The notes: a model not told the origin generated them from the sequence alone. A DNA stretch of 13,686 nt from Enterosoma sp964427595 (GCA_964427595.1 CAYRUQ010000027.1:1-13686), one strand, 5' to 3'. Positions 7,507 through 13,670 are shown, numbered from the stretch's first letter. Made by a program: numbers and translations.

Positions 7507-8486
7507 AGAGATATTTGATCACTGGTGGCGCCGGCTTCATAGGTAGTAATTTCCTCAAAATGATGATCCATCGACATCCAGAGGATGTCTTTGTTTGCTA
7601 TGATGCTTTGACTTATGCTGGTGATATCAGCAATTTAAGTGAATGTTTCAAAAATGCTAATTTTAACTTTATCAAAGGAGATATAAGAGATAGAGATAAA
7701 GTTTTTACTTTATTTTCAGAAAATAAATTTGATATCGTCGTCAATTTTGCGGCTGAGACTCATGTTGACACTTCCCTTGTCAATCCTTCTTTGTTTTTTG
7801 ATACCAATGTCATAGGACTAGTCAATTTACTAGATGCTTCTGTTAAAAATAAGGTCTCTTTATTTCATCAAGTGTCAACGGATGAAGTTTACGGGGACGT
7901 TCCTATTGATTATGAAGGTGAGTATTTTGATGAAGAGCATGTTTTACTTCCTTCTAGTCCTTATAGTTCATCAAAAGCAGCTGGTGATCTAATTTCTCTT
8001 TCTTATTTTAGAACTTATGGGTTAAATATCACCATCTCTCGTTGCTCTAATAATTTCGGGCCTAATCAAAACGAAGAGAAACTTATTCCACATATCATCA
8101 AGAAAGCTTTGAACGATGAGAGAATCCCTATTTATGGAGACGGAAGAAACATCAGAGACTGGTTATATGTCTTAGATCATTGTTTAGCTATAGAAACTAT
8201 ACTTGAGAAAGGAAAAGCGGGTGATATATATAACATCTCCGCTTCTAATGAATGGTCTAACATTGATTTAGTAAGATACATCTTAAAAAGACTAGATAAA
8301 GATGAATCAATTATTGAGTTTGTGAAAGATAGACCTGGACATGATAGAAGATATGTGCTTTCTTCAGAGAAGATAAAAAAAGAGCTCGGTTTTAAACCAA
8401 TCAGCGACTTCAAATCTGAGTTAGATAAAACGATCGATTGGTATAAAGACGAATTCTCTTCTTTCTCAGCTGTTAGAGATGAGTGA
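7503..8486 (+). CDS. rfbB: dTDP-glucose 4,6-dehydratase
   Basis: This 327-residue enzyme of the extended short-chain dehydrogenase family converts dTDP-glucose to dTDP-4-keto-6-deoxyglucose, the branch point for rhamnose and other deoxysugars. It shows the NAD-binding TGGAGFIGS (7-15), the substrate-family signature YDALTYAGDISNL (33-45), AAETHVDTS (83-91), the catalytic STDEVYGDV (125-133) with T126-D127-E128, Y154-x3-K158, and CSNNFGPNQ (181-189). IYGDGRNIRDWLYVLDHC (210-227) follows. Length and motif order are normal. It is the last gene of the + strand polysaccharide run. No thymidylyltransferase, epimerase or reductase gene lies nearby, so the rest of the dTDP-sugar pathway is elsewhere. 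Its last 21 bp overlap the 3' end of the minus-strand gene that follows. The dehydratase call is firm; the final sugar is not. Confidence 0.93.
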   Translation: MKRYLITGGAGFIGSNFLKMMIHRHPEDVFVCYDALTYAGDISNLSECFKNANFNFIKGDIRDRDKVFTLFSENKFDIVVNFAAETHVDTSLVNPSLFFDTNVIGLVNLLDASVKNKVSLFHQVSTDEVYGDVPIDYEGEYFDEEHVLLPSSPYSSSKAAGDLISLSYFRTYGLNITISRCSNNFGPNQNEEKLIPHIIKKALNDERIPIYGDGRNIRDWLYVLDHCLAIETILEKGKAGDIYNISASNEWSNIDLVRYILKRLDKDESIIEFVKDRPGHDRRYVLSSEKIKKELGFKPISDFKSELDKTIDWYKDEFSSFSAVRDE

Positions 8487-8861
8487 GATGCGGATGCTTT
8501 CAGTTTGATTCTGAAGTTTTTGAATGACATCGTAATCGGCTAATAGTTGTTTATATGAGTTTTTGAATTGCCTGCTATTTTCAAAGTCTTCTTCATAGAT
8601 GAAAGAGAGAACACATCTATGACAATAGTAGTTTCTCTTCTCAGTTAAGGCTTTAAGAAGGAGGAGATCACTAGAAGAGAAGAGTTCTGGGTTCTTCTCT
8701 TTGATGTTGAGAATGACTGTTCCTAATGTCATCTTGTTGATCTCTTCTTTTTTAAGACTTTGATCAGTGAGTCTTAAGATAGTTTTTAAGTCGTGTTCAA
8801 TCAGTTGGAACATGCTGACTAACTGACCTAGTTTTGTCTCGTAATCCATAAAGCTGTTCAT
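8466..8861 (-). CDS. Small all-helical protein with HEPN-type R-x4-H motif (hypothetical)
   Basis: This 131-residue protein is predicted to be almost entirely helical. KALTEKRNYYCHRCVLSF (70-87) contains R76-N77-x3-H81, the R-x4-6-H motif typical of the active site of HEPN-domain RNases, placed in a late helix as in that superfamily. An earlier helix (LVSMFQLIEHDLKTIL, 14-29) also fits a HEPN core. Such proteins act as toxins, abortive-infection RNases or RNA processors, but no nucleotidyltransferase antitoxin partner is adjacent, so the role is open. I chose the ATG at 8861; an in-frame GTG at 8939 would add 26 residues. A perfect TATAAT on this strand lies 7 nt before 8861, favouring the shorter form and a leaderless mRNA. 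Its 3' end overlaps rfbB by 21 bp in convergent orientation. Family assignment is inferred from the motif alone. Confidence 0.6.
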   Translation of the reverse strand: MNSFMDYETKLGQLVSMFQLIEHDLKTILRLTDQSLKKEEINKMTLGTVILNIKEKNPELFSSSDLLLLKALTEKRNYYCHRCVLSFIYEEDFENSRQFKNSYKQLLADYDVIQKLQNQTESIRISLISNS

Positions 8862-8868
8862 GCTCTCA

Positions 8869-8874
8869 ATTATA
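8869..8874 (-). promoter_or_regulatory. -10 box abutting a start codon (HEPN-like gene)
   Basis: On the minus strand TATAAT (8874 to 8869) is followed by the 7 nt TGAGAGC and then the ATG at 8861. The best -35 is weak, TTCTCA at 16 bp. No Shine-Dalgarno sequence lies between. The geometry predicts a transcript beginning at or next to the ATG. If the GTG at 8939 is the true start, this box is coding sequence and coincidental. Confidence 0.45.
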
Positions 8875-8995
8875 GGCTTTTGTTTTAACTTGAGAAGAGA
8901 AAACACTTTCAAGTTGAGATAGATTGAAGAGCATATCACTTTTATTTCTTTTTAGAAAATGCTTATATATACTGCATATTCAAGCGACTTTACAC

Positions 8996-9035
8996 TTGAG
9001 AAACTTGATAAAAAATCTCAAAAAAACTTTTGAGA
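8996..9035. repeat. Competing inverted repeats upstream of ftsH
   Basis: TTGAGA (8996-9001), TCTCAAAA (9016-9023) and TTTTGAGA (9028-9035) are three related arms. The middle arm pairs perfectly over 8 bp with the right one (4-nt loop AAAC) or over 6 bp with the left one, so the two hairpins exclude each other. The stems are AT-rich, so this is a poor intrinsic terminator. It could be an operator with repeated half-sites, or an RNA switch if a promoter lies farther left. A -10-like TATACT sits at 8968-8973 but lacks a good -35. Confidence 0.4.
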
Positions 9036-9040
9036 AAAAT

Positions 9041-9080
9041 GCGCATTTTATGCGTAAAATACGCAAAATTAGCGTTTAAA
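9041..9080. repeat. 10-bp-periodic array of CG-containing units upstream of ftsH promoter
   Basis: Four consecutive decamers read GCGCATTTTA, TGCGTAAAAT, ACGCAAAATT and AGCGTTTAAA. Each begins with a GCG or CGC core followed by an A/T tract. The CpG steps lie at 9042, 9053, 9062 and 9073, so the cores recur about once per helical turn. Overlapping perfect dyads are present: ATGCGCAT (9039-9046), ATTTTA-TGCG-TAAAAT (9045-9060) and TGCGTA-AAA-TACGCA (9051-9065). The array ends 20 bp before the -35 box, a place suited to an activator or a multimeric DNA-binding protein. No known operator is recognised in it. Confidence 0.5.
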
Positions 9081-9099
9081 ATATTAAATAGTTTATTTC

Positions 9100-9128
9100 T
9101 TGAAAAGACAGATATCTTTAATTATGAT
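9100..9128 (+). promoter_or_regulatory. Sigma-A promoter of ftsH
   Basis: TTGAAA (9100-9105) and TATGAT (9123-9128), each one mismatch from consensus, are spaced exactly 17 bp apart. The predicted start is near 9135, giving a leader of about 30 nt that contains GGAGG (9155-9159) 5 nt before the ATG at 9165. This is the best promoter in the window. It lies inside the longer open frame that could start at a TTG at 9030, which argues against that upstream start. Confidence 0.75.
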
Positions 9129-9164
9129 TATAAGGTAGTCGCAAATGTGAATATGGAGGAACCG

Positions 9165-11903
9165 ATGAATCTTTCTAATGACATTCTGCATTTAGCTGAT
9201 AATGAGGAAAACGAGAAGAGTTATCAGATGAATTTTTCTGAAAACGACAACTCGAATGACAATCAGCCAAACAATAAAAACAAAAACTCTGGAAACACAA
9301 ATAATCGTGGATATCTTTCGGTGGTGATTTTAGCTCTCGCCTTCATCGTCATCATCGTTTTGATGCTTTACTTTTTTGTGTTTAGATCTTCAACCACAAC
9401 TCTTTATTACTACAACGATGATGTCGTTTATAGAATCGATACCGATCATGATGGCGATCCTGAGATGACACAAACAGGAACACCTGACTTCTCAACTGTC
9501 ACTGGCGATAACACTTACTCAATCTATGATGCAGATACTAATCCTGACGGTATCATCATGAGCGATTACTTGGGTGAGTTAGCCTACTTCATGCTCACTC
9601 CTGAGACTAGTAATATCACTGTCACTGGTATCCTCAGTAATACTGATAGCAGACTCATTTATCTAACAGGCACTTTTATCTACACCTCTTCTACTGGAAC
9701 AACTGTTTCATATGCCTATCAAGCTCAGATTGATTACGACATTTATCAAGCTTATGTGATACCTCTTATTAATAATGTCACTATCCCAAATAGTGATGGA
9801 ACAGTTTCTCTTTATTACACTGGTTATCAATATGGAATCGAAAGTAGTTCAAGTCTATCTAGTTGGTTATTCCCGTTAATATTAGCGATACTCGTCATCG
9901 CATTGATTTTCTTCTTCTTCAACAGGATGAGTAAATCAATCGGTAGCGGTTCTGGTTCGATGGCTGGCTTTGCTGGCAATGTCGCCAGAAAAGAGACCAC
10001 TTCGAAAGTTAGATTCGCTGATGTAGCCGGCTGTGATGAAGCTAAAGCTGAACTGGTCGAGATGGTCGATTACTTCCACTCGACTGATAAATACACTAGA
10101 TTAGGTGCTAAGTTGCCGCATGGTGTCCTTCTTGTCGGCCCGCCTGGTACTGGTAAGACTCTTCTTGCTAAAGCGGTCGCTGGCGAAGCCTCCGTTCCTT
10201 TCTTCTCCATCTCTGGTTCTGACTTCGTTGAGATGTATGTCGGCGTCGGTGCTTCTCGTGTCCGTTCTTTATTCAAGACTGCTAAAGCTAGTGCACCCTG
10301 TCTCATCTTCATCGATGAAATCGACGCTGTCGGTCGTCAAAGAGGTGCTGGTTTAGGTGGCGGAAACGATGAGAGAGAGCAGACTTTAAACCAACTCTTA
10401 GTTGAGATGGACGGTTTCTCTGATAACAATGGCATCATCGTCATGGCTGCTACTAACAGATCTGACGTCCTTGATCCTGCCTTAACTAGACCTGGTCGTT
10501 TTGATAGAACGATCACTGTCGATCTTCCTGACAAACAAGGAAGAGCAGCAATTCTTAGAGTTCACTCTAGAAACAAGAAACTCGATCCGGCAATCGACTT
10601 TGATGTCATCGCTTCTCGCACTGTCGGGTTCTCCGGTGCTGATTTAGCCAACATCATGAATGATGCTGCTATCTTAGCAGTCAGAGCTAATAGAACTGCT
10701 ATCACTACCGCAGATATCGACGAAGCTATCGATAGAGCTATCTCTGGCCCGGCTAAGAAATCACATCTCGAATCCGAAGAGAAGAAACAAGTCGCTTATC
10801 ATGAGGCTGGTCATGCTGTCATCGGTATCTTCCTTCCTTATTCTGATAAAGTTCAAAAGATCACGATCATCCCTAGAGGAAGAACTGGCGGTCATGTTTT
10901 GATGACACCTGAGAAGGATAGATTCTTATTAACAAAGAATCAGATGTTAGCGAGAATCACCGGTTATTTAGGTGGTAGAACCTCAGAGGAGATCTTCTTC
11001 GGAGATGTCTCAACTGGGGCTAGTAACGATATTGAAGTAGCTACCAACTTAGCTAGAGCGATGGTCACTCAATATGGTATGTCTGATTTAGGACCGGTCA
11101 TGTATGAGAAACCGGGTGGTTCAGTCTTCTTAGGTAGAGATTACACTTCCACCCAAGCTAACTACTCCACCCAGACCGCTCTTGAAATCGATAAAGCTGT
11201 CCGTTCTATCATCGATGAATGTCACGAGAAAGCCAATGCCTTACTGACTGAACATGAAGATGATGTTAAACTCATCGCAGAAACATTGATTGAACATGAG
11301 ACGATCACCGCTGATCAGATCGATTACTTGCTGAAAAACCGTGAATTACCTCCGGTTGATGAACACAAGATGACTGCTGTTAATGGAACTGATATCAAGA
11401 ATCCTAATAACATCGTCTTATATCCAGGATATGATGAGTTCTATATCGCAGTTGATAAACTATTAACTAGCAATCCCTCAAGGCTCGTCATCGTCTTCTC
11501 CACCAACGCTCATAAGATTGATGATGATGAGTTTAAGAAAGCTTGTATCAGAGGTGCTCAAGATCCTTCTAGAATCGCTATCTTATTAATAGATAGAGCA
11601 CAAACTTCCCATATCAATATCACTATTGAGTCCTTTGCTGAACATTTAGAGACTTATGCAGGAACACCTGTCCTCTTGATTAAAACTGATGAAAGCTCAG
11701 TTTTAAGACTCAAGAATATGAATCAACCTGCTAAGACTCAAGAAAGACCGGGTGTCGTCAAAGAGATCTTACCTTCTGATAGAGAGAAACAACCTGAAGA
11801 AACAGAAGAGAATAATACTGAGACACCTCTCTTAACAGAGACGGATGAGACTTCAACAGATGAAGACTCAGATGAAGATGATCAAGGAAATAAGGAGATT
11901 TAA
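9165..11903 (+). CDS. ftsH: ATP-dependent zinc metalloprotease FtsH, enlarged
   Basis: FtsH is a membrane-anchored hexameric AAA+ protease that extracts and degrades membrane and regulatory proteins. This form has 912 residues against roughly 640 in typical bacterial FtsH. Order: an Asn/Asp/Glu-rich cytoplasmic N-terminus (1-49), membrane helix 1 (about 50-73), an external domain (74-233), membrane helix 2 (about 234-253), then the AAA+ module with Walker A GPPGTGKT (325-332), Walker B D384-E385, ATNR (429-432) and RPGRFDR (442-448). The M41 peptidase has H546-E547-x2-H550 and the third zinc ligand D622. The usual core ends near residue 730. Beyond it lie an alpha/beta-like segment (748-840) and a strongly acidic tail. 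All catalytic residues are intact. The start at 9165 has a good ribosome binding site and promoter. The HTH gene downstream begins 3 nt after the stop. Confidence 0.95.
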   Translation: MNLSNDILHLADNEENEKSYQMNFSENDNSNDNQPNNKNKNSGNTNNRGYLSVVILALAFIVIIVLMLYFFVFRSSTTTLYYYNDDVVYRIDTDHDGDPEMTQTGTPDFSTVTGDNTYSIYDADTNPDGIIMSDYLGELAYFMLTPETSNITVTGILSNTDSRLIYLTGTFIYTSSTGTTVSYAYQAQIDYDIYQAYVIPLINNVTIPNSDGTVSLYYTGYQYGIESSSSLSSWLFPLILAILVIALIFFFFNRMSKSIGSGSGSMAGFAGNVARKETTSKVRFADVAGCDEAKAELVEMVDYFHSTDKYTRLGAKLPHGVLLVGPPGTGKTLLAKAVAGEASVPFFSISGSDFVEMYVGVGASRVRSLFKTAKASAPCLIFIDEIDAVGRQRGAGLGGGNDEREQTLNQLLVEMDGFSDNNGIIVMAATNRSDVLDPALTRPGRFDRTITVDLPDKQGRAAILRVHSRNKKLDPAIDFDVIASRTVGFSGADLANIMNDAAILAVRANRTAITTADIDEAIDRAISGPAKKSHLESEEKKQVAYHEAGHAVIGIFLPYSDKVQKITIIPRGRTGGHVLMTPEKDRFLLTKNQMLARITGYLGGRTSEEIFFGDVSTGASNDIEVATNLARAMVTQYGMSDLGPVMYEKPGGSVFLGRDYTSTQANYSTQTALEIDKAVRSIIDECHEKANALLTEHEDDVKLIAETLIEHETITADQIDYLLKNRELPPVDEHKMTAVNGTDIKNPNNIVLYPGYDEFYIAVDKLLTSNPSRLVIVFSTNAHKIDDDEFKKACIRGAQDPSRIAILLIDRAQTSHINITIESFAEHLETYAGTPVLLIKTDESSVLRLKNMNQPAKTQERPGVVKEILPSDREKQPEETEENNTETPLLTETDETSTDEDSDEDDQGNKEI

Positions 11904-11906
11904 TAT

Positions 11907-12482
11907 ATGGCTACTAAACAATTCACTAAACACGCTATGCGTGAATTCAACAAGAATCCCAACGTCTTGAAATGCACTCCCTCTAAGATCGTCTTCACCG
12001 ATGAATTTGTCGATAAAGTAATGGATGCTGTTAAAGCCGGTGAAGATCCTTATCAGGTCTTCACCGACAACGGCTTATCTTTGAGGATTTTAGGAAGAAC
12101 GAGAGTCGCTGGCGCTATCGGCTTATGGAAGTCTAAGTATGGACTTGAAGGCCTTCCTAGAAGAAAAGCTAAACCGGTCGAGAAGAAAGCTAAAGAGACC
12201 AATGCTGAAAGACGTGCTCGTGAAGAAGAGGCTGCTATCGCTTATTGCGATGAGTTGATCGCTGATCCTGCTAAGCTTGATCTTCCTGCTGATGCCGATA
12301 TCGACACGATCAGATTTGGAGCTATCAAGAAGACTTATGAGTCTGAACACAAGGTCATCGTCAAGAATCTTTGCGCCCACTACGGATATGTTTACCAGGA
12401 TTATTACACTTACTGGAACAAACAGAATCCTCGTGAGGAAACATTCGTTAACATTCTCAACCCTCATCGTAAGAATAAGTAA
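11907..12482 (+). CDS. Transposase-derived-looking helix-turn-helix protein, ftsH operon
   Basis: This 191-residue protein has no certain function. Residues 4-84 (KQFTKHAMREFNKNPNVLKC, then FTDEFVDKVMDAVKAGEDPYQVFTDNGLSLRILGRTRVAGAIGLWKSKYGLEGL) resemble the N-terminal HTH region of IS3-type OrfA proteins of Bacillota, with the pattern 'TDEF...G..P..VF...G......G..R......W...YG..GL'. A Lys/Glu/Ala-rich, probably helical linker (85-120) follows. Residues about 135-175 (IRFGAIKKTYESEHKVIVKNLCAHYGYVYQDYYTYWNKQN) recall the start of OrfB, 'VK.LC...GVSRS.YY.W'. The DDE integrase core is absent. It starts 3 nt after ftsH with AAGGAG (11892-11897) as ribosome binding site, so the two are cotranscribed. 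Codon use matches ftsH. No flanking inverted repeats or target duplications are seen, so it looks like a stable gene rather than an insertion sequence. The assignment is from memory of family patterns. Confidence 0.6.
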   Translation: MATKQFTKHAMREFNKNPNVLKCTPSKIVFTDEFVDKVMDAVKAGEDPYQVFTDNGLSLRILGRTRVAGAIGLWKSKYGLEGLPRRKAKPVEKKAKETNAERRAREEEAAIAYCDELIADPAKLDLPADADIDTIRFGAIKKTYESEHKVIVKNLCAHYGYVYQDYYTYWNKQNPREETFVNILNPHRKNK

Positions 12483-12503
12483 CATTTATAAATAAATATA
12501 TAC

Positions 12504-13118
12504 ATGAAGATCGTCTCTTTCTCCTCTTTAGAACTGAGAAGTGCAATCGACAAAGGAGAGATCGTCTCTTTTCCAACTGAGACTGTCTATGGATTAGGTA
12601 TCAGATGGGATGACCCGGATGCCTTCTTAAGACTAGCATCGGTCAAAAAAAGAGCAGTTAACAAACCGGTCTCCTTGATGTGTTCTTCCTCTTTTCCACT
12701 TGATGAATACTTCTATATAAATGAGAAGGAAAGAAGGGTGATCGACACCTTTCTTCCAGGGCCTCTGACTATTCTTTTGAAAGTCAAGAAGAACGTTCCT
12801 TTTCAAGTTCATTTGGGGACAGAAGTGGCTGGTTTAAGAATTCCGCAAGAAGATAATCTCTTATCTTTTTTATCATCTCTACCTTATCCTCTTCAGGTCA
12901 CTAGCGCTAATCTAGCTAGTGAAGAATCTTTGACTGATTTTGAAGACGTCAAGAAAACTTTTGAGAATGAAGAACTGGTCACTTGTCTAGTTAAAGGAGA
13001 GTGCAAGTATAAACTGGCTACTACTATCGTCTCTTTAGCTGACGATAAAATCTCTTTAATAAGACAGGGAAACCTGAGTTTTGAAGAAGTCAAAAAAGTA
13101 TATGAGGGTGAGATATGA
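12504..13118 (+). CDS. tsaC: L-threonylcarbamoyladenylate synthase (TsaC/YwlC family)
   Basis: This 204-residue protein makes threonylcarbamoyl-AMP from threonine, bicarbonate and ATP, the first step of the t6A modification at position 37 of ANN-decoding tRNAs. The YrdC-fold signatures are in order: VSFPTETVYGLG (21-32), KKRAVNKPVSLM (48-59), LPGPLTILLK (84-93), VAGLRIPQ (108-115), QVTSANLAS (131-139), TTIVSL (173-178) and LIRQGN (185-190). It is the short form without the C-terminal Sua5 domain. It lies 21 bp after the HTH gene in an AT-only spacer with no ribosome binding site, so it depends on readthrough or a local AT-rich promoter. Its stop overlaps the rpiB start by 4 nt. B. subtilis also keeps tsaC (ywlC) close to rpiB (ywlF), supporting the identity. 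Confidence 0.93.
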   Translation: MKIVSFSSLELRSAIDKGEIVSFPTETVYGLGIRWDDPDAFLRLASVKKRAVNKPVSLMCSSSFPLDEYFYINEKERRVIDTFLPGPLTILLKVKKNVPFQVHLGTEVAGLRIPQEDNLLSFLSSLPYPLQVTSANLASEESLTDFEDVKKTFENEELVTCLVKGECKYKLATTIVSLADDKISLIRQGNLSFEEVKKVYEGEI

Positions 13119-13573
13119 AAATCGCATTAGGTGCTGATCATGGTGGCTTTGCCGCTAAAGAAGAACTGAAGAAACACTTAGAAGAGAAGGGTATCGAAGT
13201 TATCGACTGCGGTACTTTCTCTTCTGATTCATGTGATTATCCTTATTTTGCTTTGGAAGCCGCTAGCAAAGTGGCTTCTAAGGAAGCTGATAAAGGTGTT
13301 TTGATTTGCAATTCTGGTGAAGGCGTCTGTATGTGTGCCAATAAAGTCAAAGGCATTAGATGTGGTATCGGTTATAACGATGAGGTCGCTCATCTCATCG
13401 TCGAGCATAACCACGCTGATATGATCGCCTTTGGTGCTCTGTTCACTTCCACAGCCGATATCATCAAGAGAGTCGATATCTTTTTATCTTCCTCTCCTTT
13501 AGGAGATAACCATCAAAGACGTGTTTCTTTGATCGAAAAATTCGAAGAAAAAGGCTCTCTGAAAAAAGACTAA
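13115..13573 (+). CDS. rpiB: Ribose-5-phosphate isomerase B
   Basis: This 152-residue enzyme interconverts ribose-5-phosphate and ribulose-5-phosphate in the pentose phosphate pathway; some family members act on other sugar phosphates such as allose- or galactose-6-phosphate. It opens with MKIALGADHGGFAAKEELKK, containing D8-H9. GVLICNSGEGVCMCANKVKG (61-80) carries C65 at the position of the catalytic cysteine of E. coli RpiB, and EHNHADMIAFGA (97-108) carries the phosphate-binding/acid His region. The anion-hole loop reads NSGEG rather than the GTGxG of E. coli. HQRRVSLIEKFE (133-144) is the usual C-terminal signature. GAGGGTGAG just before the ATG acts as ribosome binding site. It overlaps tsaC by 4 nt and ends the operon just before an rRNA-type promoter. 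Confidence 0.93.
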   Translation: MKIALGADHGGFAAKEELKKHLEEKGIEVIDCGTFSSDSCDYPYFALEAASKVASKEADKGVLICNSGEGVCMCANKVKGIRCGIGYNDEVAHLIVEHNHADMIAFGALFTSTADIIKRVDIFLSSSPLGDNHQRRVSLIEKFEEKGSLKKD

Positions 13574-13577
13574 AAAA

Positions 13578-13594
13578 AACAAAAAATTTTTGTT
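13578..13594. repeat. A/T palindrome after rpiB, probable rRNA upstream element
   Basis: AACAAAAA-A-TTTTTGTT is a perfect 8-bp inverted repeat in an A/T-only run that starts at the rpiB stop codon and overlaps the -35 box at 13593. Its stem has one G/C pair per arm, so it is a weak terminator at best. Its place directly upstream of a strong-looking -35 fits an UP element contacted by the RNA polymerase alpha subunit. No other terminator for the rpiB operon is visible. Confidence 0.45.
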
Positions 13595-13622
13595 GACTTG
13601 AGAATTGCTAAGGTGATACACT
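13593..13622 (+). promoter_or_regulatory. rRNA operon promoter
   Basis: TTGACT (13593-13598) is followed after 18 bp by TACACT (13617-13622), preceded by TG one base upstream (TGATACACT), an extended -10. A/T-rich DNA sits immediately upstream. GATACA at 16 bp is a weaker alternative -10. The downstream leader with boxA shows that it drives a stable-RNA operon. Confidence 0.65.
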
Positions 13623-13631
13623 TCTAGTTGT

Positions 13632-13647
13632 GCTTTCTGAGGAAAGC
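13632..13647 (+). other. rRNA leader hairpin
   Basis: GCTTTC-TGAG-GAAAGC is a perfect 6-bp stem with a 4-nt loop, just after the predicted transcription start and before boxA. No U-run follows, so it is not an intrinsic terminator. It probably belongs to the folded leader of the pre-rRNA. Confidence 0.5.
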
Positions 13648-13657
13648 CTGATTAGAC

Positions 13658-13670
13658 GCTCTTTGAAAAC
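13658..13670 (+). promoter_or_regulatory. boxA antitermination site of rRNA leader
   Basis: GCTCTTTGAAAAC, followed by TGAAC, is the boxA-type sequence found before 16S or 23S genes in Bacilli, bound as RNA by NusB/NusE to prevent premature termination. The window ends 16 nt later, so the rRNA gene itself is outside. A 16S gene is the most likely continuation. Confidence 0.75.

Noticed and set aside
8862..8939. GTG start at 8939 for the HEPN-like gene
   Set aside because: No ribosome binding site, and the TATAAT before 8861 would then be coding; not fully excluded.
9016..9035. Intrinsic terminator upstream of ftsH
   Set aside because: The stem is AT-rich with few G/C pairs and no U-run follows on the + strand.
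9030..9164. TTG start at 9030 adding 45 residues to FtsH
   Set aside because: The ftsH promoter and GGAGG ribosome binding site lie inside this extension, directly before the ATG at 9165.
11907..12482. Intact insertion sequence
   Set aside because: No DDE transposase core, no terminal inverted repeats or target duplications, and operon-like spacing with ftsH.
52..13573. Mycoplasma-type genetic code with TGA as Trp
   Set aside because: TGA ends most genes exactly where the family ends or the next gene begins, and Trp is encoded by TGG.
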